NCBI RefSeq assembly: GCF_014648595.1
Contig: NZ_BMRK01000010.1
Location: forward strand, 92,907 to 156,906
Reading direction: 5' to 3'
Length of the DNA stretch: 64,000 bases
Origin: Nocardioides luteus
GTDB lineage: Bacteria; Actinomycetota; Actinomycetes; Propionibacteriales; Nocardioidaceae
Under the pieces are notes generated by a model. It did no database searches, had not been told where the DNA came from, and saw only the letters and a list, made by a program, of their open reading frames with translations. Both the position numbers and the translations under genes were made by a program. Below, one piece after another: positions 44,410-55,196 of the stretch. Each line of letters starts with the position of its first letter. Position 1 is the stretch's first letter.

Positions 44410-46803
44410 ATGGAGAGCCTCGTGCGCAGAGTCGCCGTATCCCTTGCTCCACTGGTCCTTCTCGCAGGCGTCCTCAGTGCGCCGGCCGCGGTGGCGGAGC
44501 CACCGAAGAGGTACGACGCGACGGTGCGCATCACCGAGCACGGCATCCCGCACATCACCGCCCGCGACTGGGGCTCGCTGGGCTACGGCAGCGGCTGGGC
44601 CACCGCCGGCGAGGCGACCTGCACGCTGGCCGACATCCTGCTCAGCGCCCGCGGCGAGCGCTCGCGCTGGCTCGGCGCGGAGAAGATCTACGACGACGCG
44701 GTCTCCAAGCCGGCGACCAACCTCGACTCCGACGTGCTGGTCGGCGACCTGCACAACCGCCGGGTGGTCGAGAAGCTGCTCGACTCCCCTGCCGGGCCCT
44801 CGGCTCGAGCGAGGGAGATGGTGCGCGGCTACGCCGCCGGGGTCAACGAGTGGCTGCGTACGCACGAGGTCACCGACCCCGCCTGCGCGGACGCTGCCTA
44901 CATCCGTCCCGACGTCACCGACCTGGACGTCTGGTACGGCGTCTACCTGGCCAACCTGATCGCCTCGGCCGGCCAGTTCGTCGGCGAGATCAACGCCGCC
45001 TCTCCCCCGTCGCTCACCGACCCCGGGCTCCCCGGTCTGCCCACGACGGCCGCCGAGGTGCCCGCTGCCGCGAAGAAGATCGACAAGGCGAAGCTGCTCG
45101 CCTCGCTCGGCCGCGACCCGGAGAGCCCGTTCGGCTCCAATGCGACCGCGATCGGCGGCGACGCCAGCTCCACCGGCTCCGGCATGCTGCTCGGCAACCC
45201 GCACTTCCCCTGGCAGGGCCGCTACCGGTTCACCCAGCAGCACCTGACCATCCCGGGCGAGTACGACGTCGCGGGTGCCTCGCTGATCGGCTCGCCCGCG
45301 GTGAACATCGGCTGGAACGACGACGTCGCCTGGAGCCACACCGTCTCCACGGCGTACCGGTTCACGCCGTACGAGTACACCACCCTCGGGCCAGGCACCC
45401 GCTACCTCACCAAGGACGGCGTCAAGCGCGCCGAGCGCCGTGAGGTGGACGTCGAGATCAAGACCGTGAACGGCACGAAGACGGTCACCGAGGATCTCTA
45501 CCGGACCCCGGAGGGCTACGTGATCGACTCGCCCTCGCAGCTGATGTCGTGGGGGCCGACGAGCTTCTGGGCGATCCGGGACGCCAACGCCGAGCACCTG
45601 CGCACCATCGACACCTTCCTCGACATGGGCGCAGCCTCCTCCGTCGACGACCTGCTCGACCGCCAGGACGCCGGCGGCGGGGTGCCGTGGGTCAACACGA
45701 TCGCCGCGGACCGCAACGGTGACGCGCTCTACGCCGACCACTCTGTCGTCCCGCACGTCACCGACGAGCTCGCCAACCGCTGCATGACGGTCGTCGGACG
45801 GCTGCTCGACCTGGTGGCCGGCCTCCCCGGCCTCGACGGCAACCGCGCCGGCTCCTCCTGCGCCTGGGGCACCGACGCCGAGGCCCAGCGCCCCGGGATC
45901 CTCGGCGACTCGCACCTTCCCGACGTCGTCCGCCGCGACTGGGTGATGAACGCCAACGACTCCCACTGGCTGCCCAACCCGGACGCGCCGCTGGAGGGCT
46001 ACCCGGCGATCCTCGGCTGCGAGCGTTGCGAGCGCACGATGCGTACCCGGATGGTCTCGCAGTACGTCATCGACCAGCTCGCCGCACAGGGCGTCGAGAC
46101 CCCCGACTCGCTGGCCGGGCACGAGTACGACAACCGCCAGCGCGCGGCCGAGGTGATGAAGGCCGACGGCGCGCTCGACCGGGTGTGCAGGCTGACCGGC
46201 GAGAAGGAGGCCTGTGCGGTCCTGGCGGCGTGGGACGGCCGTTCCGACGCGACCTCGGTCGGCACCGCGATCTTCACCGAGTTCGTCCAGCGGGTGCCGA
46301 GCGGTCTGCGGCTGTGGCGGGTGCCGTTCGACGCCGAGGACCCGCTCAACACCCCGCGCGGGCTGCGCACCACGCCGAGCACCATCAAGGCGATGAAGGA
46401 CGCGATCGCGGCCGTCGAGGCCACCGGTCTCTCGGTCCACGCGCCGTGGGGCGACTTCCAGGTCGCCGCCGACCGCGGCGCTCCCCCGCTGCCCCTCGGC
46501 GGCGGCGAGGGCGACCTGGCCGGCAACGCCAACGCACTGGCCTCCCGCAGCCCGGGGCAGAACATCGACCACGCCCGGCCGATCACCTACGGCTCCTCGC
46601 ACATCCAGGCCGTCTCCTTCGGCCCCGACGGCGCCGAGCCGCGCACGATCCTGACCTACGGCCAGTACGAGGACCCGGCCTCATCGTGGTCCAGCGACCA
46701 GACCCGGCTCTTCTCCGAGGAGAAGTGGGTCGACTTCCCCTGGACCGAGGCCGACATCGAGGCCGATCTCGTCGAGACCGTGCGGCTCAGGTCGCGCTCC
46801 TGA
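44410..46803 (+). CDS. Secreted penicillin acylase-family N-terminal hydrolase
   Basis: This 797-residue exported precursor (signal peptide about 1-29, ending SAPAAVAEP) is probably cleaved into alpha and beta chains. The autocatalytic Ser is residue 243 in PFGSNATAIGG, which would become the beta-chain N-terminus. LLGNPHFPWQGRYRF is the conserved downstream block. Acylases of this type act on beta-lactams, acyl-homoserine lactones or lipid amides; the long N-terminal chain suits the AHL-acylase or PvdQ class, but the substrate is not decided by the sequence. It is divergent from ribF. Confidence 0.88.
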   Translation: MESLVRRVAVSLAPLVLLAGVLSAPAAVAEPPKRYDATVRITEHGIPHITARDWGSLGYGSGWATAGEATCTLADILLSARGERSRWLGAEKIYDDAVSKPATNLDSDVLVGDLHNRRVVEKLLDSPAGPSARAREMVRGYAAGVNEWLRTHEVTDPACADAAYIRPDVTDLDVWYGVYLANLIASAGQFVGEINAASPPSLTDPGLPGLPTTAAEVPAAAKKIDKAKLLASLGRDPESPFGSNATAIGGDASSTGSGMLLGNPHFPWQGRYRFTQQHLTIPGEYDVAGASLIGSPAVNIGWNDDVAWSHTVSTAYRFTPYEYTTLGPGTRYLTKDGVKRAERREVDVEIKTVNGTKTVTEDLYRTPEGYVIDSPSQLMSWGPTSFWAIRDANAEHLRTIDTFLDMGAASSVDDLLDRQDAGGGVPWVNTIAADRNGDALYADHSVVPHVTDELANRCMTVVGRLLDLVAGLPGLDGNRAGSSCAWGTDAEAQRPGILGDSHLPDVVRRDWVMNANDSHWLPNPDAPLEGYPAILGCERCERTMRTRMVSQYVIDQLAAQGVETPDSLAGHEYDNRQRAAEVMKADGALDRVCRLTGEKEACAVLAAWDGRSDATSVGTAIFTEFVQRVPSGLRLWRVPFDAEDPLNTPRGLRTTPSTIKAMKDAIAAVEATGLSVHAPWGDFQVAADRGAPPLPLGGGEGDLAGNANALASRSPGQNIDHARPITYGSSHIQAVSFGPDGAEPRTILTYGQYEDPASSWSSDQTRLFSEEKWVDFPWTEADIEADLVETVRLRSRS

Positions 46804-46838
46804 GACCCTGCCGAGGCGTCAGCCCCGTCGGTCGAAGC

Positions 46839-46894
46839 GTCACGCCGGTCGGTCAAGATGGCACTCCGGTGCCATCTCGACCGACCGGCGTGAC
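46839..46894. terminator. Long bidirectional terminator-like hairpin
   Basis: GTCACGCCGGTCGGTC (46839-46854) and AGATGGCAC (46856-46864) pair with GTGCCATCT and GACCGACCGGCGTGAC across a TCCG loop, giving 25 pairs and one mismatch. It lies between convergent acylase and truB gene ends. A related CCCGTCGGTCGAAGCG segment lies just 5'. Confidence 0.8.
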
Positions 46895-46906
46895 ATCTCG
46901 GCCGGG

Positions 46907-47788
46907 TCAGCCGACGAAGACGGCGCTCGCCTTGGCCGTCTCGGCACCGACGGGCTCGTAGAGCGCCAGGAACTCGCCGTCGGGGGCGAAGACAGCGGTG
47001 AGCCCGTCGAGCGCCAGCTTCAGCTTCCGTCCGTAGCGGACGTCCTGGGCCTGCTCGTCGGAGAGGTCGACGGAGGGGAAGGCGGCTCGGGCCGCGTCGG
47101 CCAGGGGCAGCACGGCGAAGTCGTCGGCGAGCTCGTCGAGCGTCTTGGCGACGTCGAGCCCGTAGGGCCCGACGGCGGTGCGGCGGAGCATGGTCAGGTG
47201 TCCGCCGACCTCGAGGGCTGCGCCGACGTCGCGGGCGATCGCGCGGATGTAGGTGCCCGAGGAGCAGCGGACCTCGATGTCGACGTCGACCACGTCGCCC
47301 TCGGCGCGGATCTCACCGACGGTGAGCTCGTGCACCGTGACCGGCCGGGCCTTCAGCTCGACCTGCTCCCCCTCGCGTACGCGTTGGTAGGCGCGCTTGC
47401 CGTCGACCTTGATCGCCGAGACCGCGGTCGGCACCTGGAGGATGTCGCCGACCTGCTCGGCGAAGGCGCTGCGTACGCCCTCCTCGTCGAGCCCCGCGGC
47501 CGAGCGGGTCTCGACGACCTCGCCCTCGGCGTCGTCGGTGGTCGTGGCGACACCCAGCCGGACCGTGGCCGAGTAGGACTTCTCGGTCAGTATCAGGTGG
47601 CCCAGCAGCCTGGTGGCGCGCTCGACCCCCAGGACGAGTACGCCGGTGGCCATCGGGTCCAGGGTGCCGGCATGCCCGACCTTGCGGGTGCCGGCCAGGC
47701 GCCGCACGCGCGCGACGACGTCGTGGGAGGTGACCCCGGCAGGCTTGTCGACGACGACGAGACCTGCGGGCGCCGAGCCCCCGCTCAC
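46907..47788 (-). CDS. truB: tRNA pseudouridine-55 synthase
   Basis: This enzyme makes pseudouridine 55 in tRNA. The catalytic Asp is in [14 protein letters not shown], and [16 protein letters not shown] is the family N-terminus. GTG 47788 gives 293 residues and a four-base overlap with rbfA; an earlier start at 47803 is less likely. Confidence 0.95.
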   Translation of the reverse strand: MSGGSAPAGLVVVDKPAGVTSHDVVARVRRLAGTRKVGHAGTLDPMATGVLVLGVERATRLLGHLILTEKSYSATVRLGVATTTDDAEGEVVETRSAAGLDEEGVRSAFAEQVGDILQVPTAVSAIKVDGKRAYQRVREGEQVELKARPVTVHELTVGEIRAEGDVVDVDIEVRCSSGTYIRAIARDVGAALEVGGHLTMLRRTAVGPYGLDVAKTLDELADDFAVLPLADAARAAFPSVDLSDEQAQDVRYGRKLKLALDGLTAVFAPDGEFLALYEPVGAETAKASAVFVG

Positions 47789-48246
47789 TCCTCGTCGTCC
47801 CACTCGTCCTCGAGGTCTTCCTCGTCCTCGCGCGGCTTCTTGTAGGGGTCGGCCTCGCCGGCGTAGGTCGCCCCGCGGGAGGCGGCGACGGCCTCGTCCT
47901 GCGCCTTGGCGCGGGCGAGCACGTCGTCGAGGTGGCGGGCCGTCTCCGGCAGCGCGTCGTGGATGAACTCCAGGGTCGGCGCGGTGCGGGTGCCGAGCTG
48001 CTTGGCGACCTCGGAGCGGATCAGTCCCTTGGCCGACTCCAGCGCCGCGGCGGTGCCGGCCAGCTCGGCCTCCGAGTCGGCGCCGAGCACCGTGTAGAAG
48101 ATCGTCGCCTGCTGGCTGTCACCGGTCACGCGCACGTCGGTGACGGTCACGAACCCGATGCGCGGATCCTTGATCCGCCGCTCCAGCATCTGCGCCACGA
48201 TGACCTTGATCCGGTCAGCGATCCGGCGAACCCGTGGGCTACTCAT
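47785..48246 (-). CDS. rbfA: Ribosome-binding factor A
   Basis: This KH-type factor matures the 30S subunit. [23 protein letters not shown] is the N-terminal signature in parts, and [17 protein letters not shown] the core. The C-terminus is extended by about 25 residues ending in a very acidic [17 protein letters not shown] 48246 has AAAGAG at good spacing; GTG 48252 is the alternative. It overlaps truB by four bases. Confidence 0.94.
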   Translation of the reverse strand: MSSPRVRRIADRIKVIVAQMLERRIKDPRIGFVTVTDVRVTGDSQQATIFYTVLGADSEAELAGTAAALESAKGLIRSEVAKQLGTRTAPTLEFIHDALPETARHLDDVLARAKAQDEAVAASRGATYAGEADPYKKPREDEEDLEDEWDDEE

Positions 48247-48280
48247 GTTCACACTCTTTCAGATAATCGAAGCAAATCGA

Positions 48281-48318
48281 GACGTTGGCCGGGCCGCGAC
48301 TGCGACCCGGCCAACGTC
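48281..48318 (-). terminator. Terminator downstream of infB
   Basis: GACGTTGGCCGGG pairs with CCCGGCCAACGTC (13 base pairs, perfect) around a 12-base loop. It lies 10 bases past the infB stop on the minus strand and before rbfA, so rbfA-truB may have a separate promoter or depend on read-through. Confidence 0.78.
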
Positions 48319-48328
48319 AGAGGCTGAT

Positions 48329-51223
48329 TCAGCCCCTCGGAATCTCCACCATCTCGAAGGCTTCGATGACGTCGCCTTCCTTGATGTCCTGGAAGTTCTT
48401 CAGGACCAGACCGCACTCGAAGCCCTCGCGGACCTCTGCGGCGTCGTCCTTCTCGCGGCGCAGCGAGGCGAGGTCGAGGTTGTCGGCCGCCACGGCGCCG
48501 TCACGCAGGACGCGAACCTTGGCGTTGCGGCGGATGAGGCCCTCGGTGACCATACAACCGGCGATGTTGCCCGCCTTCGACGAGCGGAAGATCGCGCGGA
48601 TCTCCGCCTTGCCGAGGGTGCGCTCCTCGTACTCCGGCTTGAGCATGCCCTTGAGGGCCGCCTCGATCTCCTCGATCGCCTGGTAGATGACCGAGTAGTA
48701 GCGGATCTCGACACCCTCGCGGTCGGCCATCTCGGTCGCCTTGCCCTGCGGGCGGACGTTGAACCCGATGATGATCGCGTCGGAGGCAGCCGCCAGGTCG
48801 ACGTTGGTCTCGGTGATCGCACCGACACCGCGGTCGATGACCCGGATGCCGACCTCGTCGCCGACGTCGATCTTGGCCAGCGCGTCCTCGAGCGCCTCGA
48901 CCGAACCGGACACGTCGCCCTTGAGGATGAGGTTGAGCTCCTGGCTCTCGCCCTTCTCCATGGAGGCCATGAAGTCCTCCAGCGTGCGGCGTACGCGGCG
49001 CTTGGCCTGCTGCGCGGCACGCTCGCGTGCCTCGCGCTTCTCGGCGATCTGGCGAGCCATCCGGTCGTCCTCGACGACCAGGAAGCTCTGACCCGCACCC
49101 GGCACCGCCGAGAGACCCAGCACCATCGCCGGACGCGACGGGGTCGCCTCGGTGATCTCGTGGCCGTACTCGTCGATCATCGCGCGGACACGGCCGTGGG
49201 CCGGGCCGGCGACGATGGACTCACCCACGCGCAGCGTGCCGCGCTGGACCAGGATGGTCGCGACCGGGCCGCGGCCACGGTCGAGGTGAGCCTCGATGAC
49301 GATGCCCTGCGCGTCCTGGCTGGCGTTGGCCTGCAGGTCGAGCGAGGCGTCGGCGGTCAGCACGACGGCCTCCAGGAGGCCCTCGATGTTGATCCGCGAC
49401 TTCGCCGAGATCTCGACGAACATGGTGTCGCCGCCGTACTCCTCGGGGATGACGCCGTACTCCGTCAGCTGACCACGGATCTTGGTCGGGTCGGCCTCGG
49501 GCTTGTCGATCTTGTTGATCGCGACCACGATCGGGACACCGGCCGCCTTGGCGTGGTTGAGCGCCTCGATGGTCTGCGGCATCACACCGTCATCGGCAGC
49601 GACCACGAGGACCGCGAGGTCCGAGGACTGCGAGCCACGGGCACGCATGGCGGTGAACGCCTCGTGACCCGGGGTGTCGATGAAGGTGATCTTGCGCTCT
49701 TCGCCGTCGACCTGGGTCGCGACCTGGTAGGCACCGATGTGCTGGGTGATGCCACCGGCCTCGCCCTCGATGACGTTGGCGTCACGGATGGCGTCGAGCA
49801 GCTTGGTCTTACCGTGGTCGACGTGACCCATGACGGTCACGACCGGCGGACGGACCGACCAGTCGGACTCGTCGCCCTCGTCGCCGAGCTCGATGTCGAA
49901 GGACTCCAGCAGCTCGCGGTCCTCGTCCTCGGGAGAGACGACCTGGACGACGTAGTTGAGCTCCTCACCGAGCAGCTCGAGGGTCTCGTCGTTGACGGAC
50001 TCGGTCGCGGTGACCATCTCACCGAGGCCGAACAGCATCTGCACCAGCTGAGCCGGCTCGACGTTGATCTTCTCGGCGAAGTCGGTCAGCGAGGCGCCAC
50101 GGGCGAGACGCACGGTCTCGCCGTTGCCCTTGCGTACGCGGATGCCACCGATCGTCGGGGCCTCCATGGCCTCGAACTCCTGGCGACGCGCCCGCTTCGA
50201 CTTCCGACCACGACGCGAGGGACCACCCGGGCGACCGAAGGCACCCTGGGTCGTGCCGCGACCGCCGGGACGACCGCCACCGGGACGACCGCCGAAGCCG
50301 CCGCCACCGGGACGACCCGGAGCGCCGCCACCGGGACGCCCACCGGCACCCGGACGGCCACCGCCACCGGCGCGACCCGGGGCACCGCCACGGCCACCGC
50401 CGGGACCGCCACCGGGGCGGGCACCGAACGCGGCCGGGGACTTCGGCATCATCGCCGGGTTGGGACGCGGCATGCCGGGACGACCGCCACCGGCCTGACC
50501 ACCCTCACGGGCGGCGGCGGGACGCGGCGGACGCTGGTCGTTGCCGGACTGGGAGCCGCCCTGGCCACCCTGGCCTCCACCCTGGCCGCCGGGGCGCGGA
50601 CGCCCCATGCCCTGGTTGGAGGAGAACGGGTTGTTGCCCGGGCGCGGAGCGCCGGGCTTGCCGACCGGACGCGGGCCGGGACGGCCCGCACCACCGGAGT
50701 TGCCGCCGCGGGCCGCGGGGGCCTGCGGGCGAGCGCCCGGCTTCGGGGCACCCGGCTTGGGCGCACCCGGCTTCGGGGCGGCCTTCGGGCTGGGCTTGGG
50801 GGCGGCCGGAGCCGACGCCGCCGGAGCGGCAGGGGCCGACTCGGCCTTCTTGGCCGGGGGCTTCGGGCCGGGCTTGGGCGCGGCCGGCTTGCTGGCCGCG
50901 GGCGCCTCGGCAGGCTTCTCGGGCGCCTGCTCAGCAGGCTTGTCCGTGGCCTTCTTGGGGGCCGCGGGCTTCGGCTCTGCCGATCGGGGGCCAGGCTTCG
51001 GGCCGGGCTTGGGGGCGGGCTTCTCGTCCGTGGACGAGGAACCACCCTTGCCGCCGGCCTTCAGGCCGGGGCCGATCTCCTTGCGGAAACGCATCTCCGC
51101 GGGGAGCTCGACGGTCGAGCTCGCCGACTTGACGAACTCACCCATCTCCTTGAACTTCTCGAGAACGAACTTGCTCTCGACTCCGAACTCTTTGGCGAGC
51201 TCGTGGACTCGGGTCTTAGCCAC
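48329..51223 (-). CDS. infB: Translation initiation factor IF-2
   Basis: This GTPase brings initiator tRNA to the 30S subunit. The start GTG 51223 (964 residues) has AGAAGGAGA upstream and gives the normal opening [18 protein letters not shown]; a longer start at 51241 is unlikely. Residues of about 60-370 are a Pro/Ala/Lys-rich then Gly/Arg/Pro-rich linker, long even for actinobacteria. The GTPase motifs are [17 protein letters not shown] and NKIDKPEAD. Domains II-IV follow and end PRG. Confidence 0.96.
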   Translation of the reverse strand: MAKTRVHELAKEFGVESKFVLEKFKEMGEFVKSASSTVELPAEMRFRKEIGPGLKAGGKGGSSSTDEKPAPKPGPKPGPRSAEPKPAAPKKATDKPAEQAPEKPAEAPAASKPAAPKPGPKPPAKKAESAPAAPAASAPAAPKPSPKAAPKPGAPKPGAPKPGARPQAPAARGGNSGGAGRPGPRPVGKPGAPRPGNNPFSSNQGMGRPRPGGQGGGQGGQGGSQSGNDQRPPRPAAAREGGQAGGGRPGMPRPNPAMMPKSPAAFGARPGGGPGGGRGGAPGRAGGGGRPGAGGRPGGGAPGRPGGGGFGGRPGGGRPGGRGTTQGAFGRPGGPSRRGRKSKRARRQEFEAMEAPTIGGIRVRKGNGETVRLARGASLTDFAEKINVEPAQLVQMLFGLGEMVTATESVNDETLELLGEELNYVVQVVSPEDEDRELLESFDIELGDEGDESDWSVRPPVVTVMGHVDHGKTKLLDAIRDANVIEGEAGGITQHIGAYQVATQVDGEERKITFIDTPGHEAFTAMRARGSQSSDLAVLVVAADDGVMPQTIEALNHAKAAGVPIVVAINKIDKPEADPTKIRGQLTEYGVIPEEYGGDTMFVEISAKSRINIEGLLEAVVLTADASLDLQANASQDAQGIVIEAHLDRGRGPVATILVQRGTLRVGESIVAGPAHGRVRAMIDEYGHEITEATPSRPAMVLGLSAVPGAGQSFLVVEDDRMARQIAEKREARERAAQQAKRRVRRTLEDFMASMEKGESQELNLILKGDVSGSVEALEDALAKIDVGDEVGIRVIDRGVGAITETNVDLAAASDAIIIGFNVRPQGKATEMADREGVEIRYYSVIYQAIEEIEAALKGMLKPEYEERTLGKAEIRAIFRSSKAGNIAGCMVTEGLIRRNAKVRVLRDGAVAADNLDLASLRREKDDAAEVREGFECGLVLKNFQDIKEGDVIEAFEMVEIPRG

Positions 51224-51316
51224 GCTTCTCCTTCTGGCCACAGACCCAAATCCGGGTGAAGACTGTGACCACTAGTGGGTGTAGAACACGCTCATCGCGA
51301 AGTACTCATCGAGTGC

Positions 51317-51679
51317 TCATGAGCTTTTGCTCCAATTCCTGGTCAGTTGACCGTCGGCGACGATCGTGGGTGTCGGGCGCGTGTCGAGGTAGTCCTCAAC
51401 CGGTGCGCTGGAAAGCCCGCCCTCGGCCCCTCTCCCTCGCGGGAACAGGGCCCGGGTGAACGCCTTCCGGCGCACCGCGAGTTCGTAGCACTCACGCGTG
51501 GGATGCACATGCGCCCCTCGCCCGGGTGCGGTGGCTGTCGGATCGGGCACCACGGCCGGCTGGCCGTCGCGGTCCGAGCCGGCGGTCACCCGCAACAACT
51601 CGCGCTTGGCAGCTCGCTTCCGGCAACCGACGCACGTACGGACGGGTCCGTGCTGCGTAGTTTCTTCGAGGCGTGCCAC
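51317..51679 (-). CDS. ylxR: YlxR-family (DUF448) RNA-binding protein
   Basis: This 120-residue protein has the family start PVRTCVGCRKRAAKRELLR and the central GRGAHVHPTRECYELAVRRKAF. The basic cleft of this fold binds RNA; in firmicutes it is reported to modulate RNase P. It lies between nusA and infB as usual, but here a hydrolase gene separates it from nusA. GTG start 51679 has AAGGA five bases upstream. Confidence 0.92.
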   Translation of the reverse strand: MARLEETTQHGPVRTCVGCRKRAAKRELLRVTAGSDRDGQPAVVPDPTATAPGRGAHVHPTRECYELAVRRKAFTRALFPRGRGAEGGLSSAPVEDYLDTRPTPTIVADGQLTRNWSKSS

Positions 51680-51802
51680 CGATCCTTAACACTACCGCTT
51701 CCATGGTTCGGTAGACGAAACCGGGGCGCAGGTCGTTTCTATTCCGTGACCCAGACTCCGTGTCGACTTCGCCCGGTCCCGACGCCGCATCATCGGGCCA
51801 CG

Positions 51803-52636
51803 TCACAGCACCGCGGCGATCTCCGCCCACGCCAGCCGGCCGAGCTCGCGGTCGCCCTCCTCCGAACCGCCCCAGGCGAGCGTCGTGCTGAACGGGACGC
51901 CCGGTTCGCCGGGCAGCACGACCCGGTGGCCCGCCTCGGGGTGCGAGATCACGACCGTCTCCAGGTCGTGCGCCGTACGCCGCCTCCGGATCGTCTCCGC
52001 GAAGAGGACCGAGGGCCACACCTCATCGCCCCCGCCTGCGACCAGGACGACGTCACCGGCGATGCGCTCGACCAGGATGGTCGCGGCGGGCACGCGGTCG
52101 GCGTACTTCTCCAGTGTCGAGAGGTACGCCTCGCAGAACGACGGCAGCCCACCGCCAGCCTCCTTGACCGCGTCCTCGATCGCCTCGTCGTCGAAGGGTA
52201 CGAACGGCACCTGCTCGCCGCGCAGCGTCCAGGAGGAGCGCTGCGGCCGCTCCTCGCTGAGCCCTGCCCAGGCGACGTACGTCGGGGAGAACCCGACCAC
52301 GGCGTCGATCTCGGGATGCAGGGTGCCGAGCAGCAGCGCCGCCTGGGCGCCCCAGGAGGTGCCGAGCACGACCAGCCGCTCGTAGCGGGCGTGGAGGTCG
52401 GCGAGGACGTCGTCGAAGGTCTCCAGCGGCATCAGGCGTGCCTCGGCCGGCTGGCCGGGACCACCGAAGTAGCGCACCGAGGCCGCCGCGACGCCGTGCG
52501 CGGCGAGCACCCGGCACCGGTCGGTCTCGATCCGGCCCGAGGATCCCGACAGCACGAGCACGCCGGTGGTGGCGCCCTCCGGTTCCAGCAGGACGCCCTC
52601 GGGCCCGGTCAGAGTGGTCTCACGCACGCTCGCCAT
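51803..52636 (-). CDS. Alpha/beta hydrolase of the BAAT acyl-CoA thioesterase type
   Basis: This 277-residue hydrolase has nucleophile motif [10 protein letters not shown] (Ser about residue 94), an acid in GGGDEVWPS and His in HPEAGHRV, the triad of the BAAT C-terminal domain family. Family members hydrolyse acyl-CoA or transfer acyl groups. There is no signal peptide, so it acts in the cytoplasm. It interrupts the nusA-ylxR-infB order, 26 bases after nusA. The link to translation is unclear; it may simply be a passenger. Confidence 0.88.
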   Translation of the reverse strand: MASVRETTLTGPEGVLLEPEGATTGVLVLSGSSGRIETDRCRVLAAHGVAAASVRYFGGPGQPAEARLMPLETFDDVLADLHARYERLVVLGTSWGAQAALLLGTLHPEIDAVVGFSPTYVAWAGLSEERPQRSSWTLRGEQVPFVPFDDEAIEDAVKEAGGGLPSFCEAYLSTLEKYADRVPAATILVERIAGDVVLVAGGGDEVWPSVLFAETIRRRRTAHDLETVVISHPEAGHRVVLPGEPGVPFSTTLAWGGSEEGDRELGRLAWAEIAAVL

Positions 52637-52662
52637 GGCAGTACGCTAACGAGCCGCGAGGC

Positions 52663-53640
52663 TCAGGCGACCGGGGTCTCCTCGTCGGAGCGGATGTCGA
52701 TGCGCCAGCCGGTGAGCCGCGCGGCGAGACGGGCGTTCTGCCCCTCCTTGCCGATCGCCAGCGAGAGCTGGTAGTCGGGCACCACGACGCGGGCGGACTT
52801 GCTCGCCTCGTCGATGATCTCGACCGAGGAGACCCGGGCCGGCGAGAGCGCGGAGGCGACGAGCACCTTCGGGTCCTCGGACCAGTCCACGATGTCGATC
52901 TTCTCGCCCTGCAGCTCGGACATGACCTGGCGGACCCGCTGGCCCATCGGGCCGATGCAGGCGCCCTTGGCGTTCACTCCGGGGACGGTCGACTTGACCG
53001 CGATCTTGGTGCGGTGGCCGGCCTCGCGGGCGATCGCGGCGATCTCCACGGTGCCGTCGGCGATCTCGGGCACCTCGAAGGAGAAGAGCTTCTTGACCAG
53101 GTTGGGGTGGGAGCGCGAGAGGGTGATCTGCGGTCCGCGCATGCCCTTGCGCACCGACACGACGAGGGCCTTGATCCGGGTGCCGTGGCTGTAGTCCTCG
53201 CCAGGGACCCGCTCGGAGAGCGGGATGACGCCCTCGAGGCGGCCCAGGTCGACCAGCACGTCGTCGGGGTTGCGGCCCTGCTGGATGACGCCGGAGAGAA
53301 TGTCGCCCTCCTTGCCGGAGAACTCACCGAACTTCACGTCGTCCTCGGCGTCGCGCAGCCGCTGCAGCACGATCTGCTTCGCGGTGGTCGCGGCGATCCG
53401 GCCGAACCCCTCGGGCGTGTCGTCGTACTCGCCGACGACGTTGCCCTCCTCGTCGATCTCGGCAGCCAGCACGCGTACGTGCCCGGTCTTGCGGTCCAGG
53501 TCGACCCGCGCCCTGGTCTGGGCGCCCTCGGTCTTGTGGTAGGCGGTCAGCAGACCCTGCTCGATCGCCTCGACGAGAACATCGAGCGAGATCTCGCGCT
53601 CCCGCTCCAGCATCCGCAGGATGCTCATATCGATGTCCAT
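52663..53640 (-). CDS. nusA: Transcription termination/antitermination factor NusA
   Basis: This RNA polymerase-binding factor has an N-terminal domain ([22 protein letters not shown] in parts), S1 (about 135-200) and two KH domains ([18 protein letters not shown] and [19 protein letters not shown]). The 325-residue length is the short actinobacterial form without C-terminal acidic repeats. It starts three bases after rimP. Confidence 0.96.
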   Translation of the reverse strand: MDIDMSILRMLEREREISLDVLVEAIEQGLLTAYHKTEGAQTRARVDLDRKTGHVRVLAAEIDEEGNVVGEYDDTPEGFGRIAATTAKQIVLQRLRDAEDDVKFGEFSGKEGDILSGVIQQGRNPDDVLVDLGRLEGVIPLSERVPGEDYSHGTRIKALVVSVRKGMRGPQITLSRSHPNLVKKLFSFEVPEIADGTVEIAAIAREAGHRTKIAVKSTVPGVNAKGACIGPMGQRVRQVMSELQGEKIDIVDWSEDPKVLVASALSPARVSSVEIIDEASKSARVVVPDYQLSLAIGKEGQNARLAARLTGWRIDIRSDEETPVA

Positions 53641-53643
53641 GGC

Positions 53644-54144
53644 CTACTCCCCCTCATCGATCCGCTTGAACTCGATCTGCACAAGCGCCTTCTTCACGTC
53701 TGCGTACGCCACATCGCGGCGCTTGCCGCTCACCTCGAGACTCGCCCGGTCCTCGTCGGACTCCTTGACGCGTCCGGTGAACGTCGAACCGTCCTTCACG
53801 GTGACCTTGACCAGGCGGCCCTTGTTGCGGCGCCAGTGGCGCGGCAGGGTCAGCGGCCGGTCGACGCCAGGAGAGGTCACCTCGAGCGTGTAGGGCTGCT
53901 CGCCCATCACGTCGGAGTCGTCGAGGACCCGGTTGACCTCACGGGTCGCCTCGGTGACCTCCTCGTGGGTGATCCCGCCGTCCTTGTCGACGGCGATGCG
54001 CAGGATCCGGCGTTTGCCGGCAGGCGTGATCTCCACGGCCTCGATGTCGAGGCCCAGGGCCAGGAGCGGGTCCACGAGGGCCTTCTCGATGGCACTCGCG
54101 ATCGCGTCCTTCCGGTCAGCACCCAACGCGATCTCCCCCTGCAT
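53644..54144 (-). CDS. rimP: Ribosome maturation factor RimP
   Basis: This factor helps assemble the 30S subunit. Conserved parts include VDKDGGITHEEVTEATREVNRVLD in pieces and LEVTSPGVDRPLT, the most diagnostic motif. The 166-residue length is normal. It leads the rimP-nusA-hydrolase-ylxR-infB order and is divergent from the gene at 54294. Confidence 0.94.
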   Translation of the reverse strand: MQGEIALGADRKDAIASAIEKALVDPLLALGLDIEAVEITPAGKRRILRIAVDKDGGITHEEVTEATREVNRVLDDSDVMGEQPYTLEVTSPGVDRPLTLPRHWRRNKGRLVKVTVKDGSTFTGRVKESDEDRASLEVSGKRRDVAYADVKKALVQIEFKRIDEGE

Positions 54145-54293
54145 CCTGTTGTCTGTTCCTGTTGTACGGGCCTCCGAGCACCCGGCACCGCTGATGACAC
54201 CATACCCGTACGCCGCGGGTGGCCCGAACGGAGCGCGGCTGTGATGGAAAGCCGCTGACGCGACTTCCGCCGGGTGTGGTTAGGGTTCCTCAC

Positions 54294-54731
54294 GTGACCA
54301 GCGCACGTGCCCTTCGGATGCTCTCGCGGCGCACCGCTGTCGGTGCCGCCGTGGTCGCCCCGCTGGCCGCCTCGGCGTGTTCGGCCTCGGAGGTGCTGGA
54401 TCCTGTCAAAGCACCTCCCCCGAGCACTCCCCCGGCCCCCGCGAACCCCGACCAGAGTGTGATCGACGCCACCGTCGCGGCGATCCTCGGCGCCGACGAG
54501 GGCGCCCCGGCGGCGTTCGTGCAGCTGCACGGGGTGCACATCGAGGCGCTGGCGCCGACGAAGGGCGTCACCGCGGCCGCTGCCGACGGCGGCTGGCAGC
54601 AGCGCCAGGTCGCGCTGGTCACCGCGCTCACCACCGCCGCGGGCCGCGCGGTCGACCCACAGCTGGTCACGTTGCTCGCCTCGGCCGCCGCCGGCCAGCA
54701 GCAGCTCCTCCGAGCACGGGGGCTGGCATGA
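54294..54731 (+). CDS. Exported hypothetical protein, partner of DUF4439 protein
   Basis: This 145-residue protein has an N-terminal Arg-Arg signal and lipobox (RRTAVGAAVVAPLAASACS), so it is probably a surface lipoprotein. The mature part is Ala-rich and helical with no recognised domain. GTG 54294 is chosen because the signal begins soon after. It overlaps the next gene by four bases (ATGA). M. tuberculosis has a similar gene pair between rimP and proS. Confidence 0.7.
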   Translation: MTSARALRMLSRRTAVGAAVVAPLAASACSASEVLDPVKAPPPSTPPAPANPDQSVIDATVAAILGADEGAPAAFVQLHGVHIEALAPTKGVTAAAADGGWQQRQVALVTALTTAAGRAVDPQLVTLLASAAAGQQQLLRARGLA

Positions 54732-55159
54732 CGACCGCCGACTCGGCCTCCACCGAGGCGGTGCAGGCCGCACTCGCCGTGGAGCACTCCGCAATCTACG
54801 TCCTGGGCTCGCTGGGCGGGCTCACCTCGTCATCGGCGGCGCCGGCCCTCGCCCAGGCGCTCACCGAGGCCTATGACGAGCACGTGCGTGCCCGCGAGGC
54901 GCTGGCCACGCACGTGGTGGCCGCCGGGATCGAGCCGGTCGCGCCCTCGGCGGTCTACGACCTGCCCGGCGGGATCGGGACTGAGAAGGGGGTCGGCGCC
55001 GCGGCGCTGCGCCTGGAGCGCGACACCACCGCGACCTACCTCTCGCTGGCGCCGAAGGCGACCGGCTCCGACCGGACGCTGCTCATCCAGCTGCTCTGTC
55101 GCACCGCGGCCCGCCAGCTCGACCTCGGCGGCAAGCCGACCGCGTTCCCCGGCACCTGA
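54728..55159 (+). CDS. DUF4439 ferritin-like domain protein
   Basis: This 143-residue helical protein, AALAVEHSAIYVLGSLGG onward, matches the ferritin-like DUF4439 family, with a conserved EH pair near residue 18 and a second helix with YDEHVRAREAL near 47-57. The E/H positions suggest a possible metal site, but the function is unknown. It is translationally coupled to the preceding exported protein gene. Confidence 0.82.
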   Translation: MTTADSASTEAVQAALAVEHSAIYVLGSLGGLTSSSAAPALAQALTEAYDEHVRAREALATHVVAAGIEPVAPSAVYDLPGGIGTEKGVGAAALRLERDTTATYLSLAPKATGSDRTLLIQLLCRTAARQLDLGGKPTAFPGT

Positions 55160-55196
55160 GCGCTCTTCTCACCTGACCGGGCTCACAAGCCGAGAT

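Noticed and set aside
48140-51259. Very long open frame antisense to infB
   Set aside because: It is rich in repeats of low-complexity Thr, Gly and Arg mirrored from the IF-2 linker. IF-2 motifs on the other strand are unambiguous.
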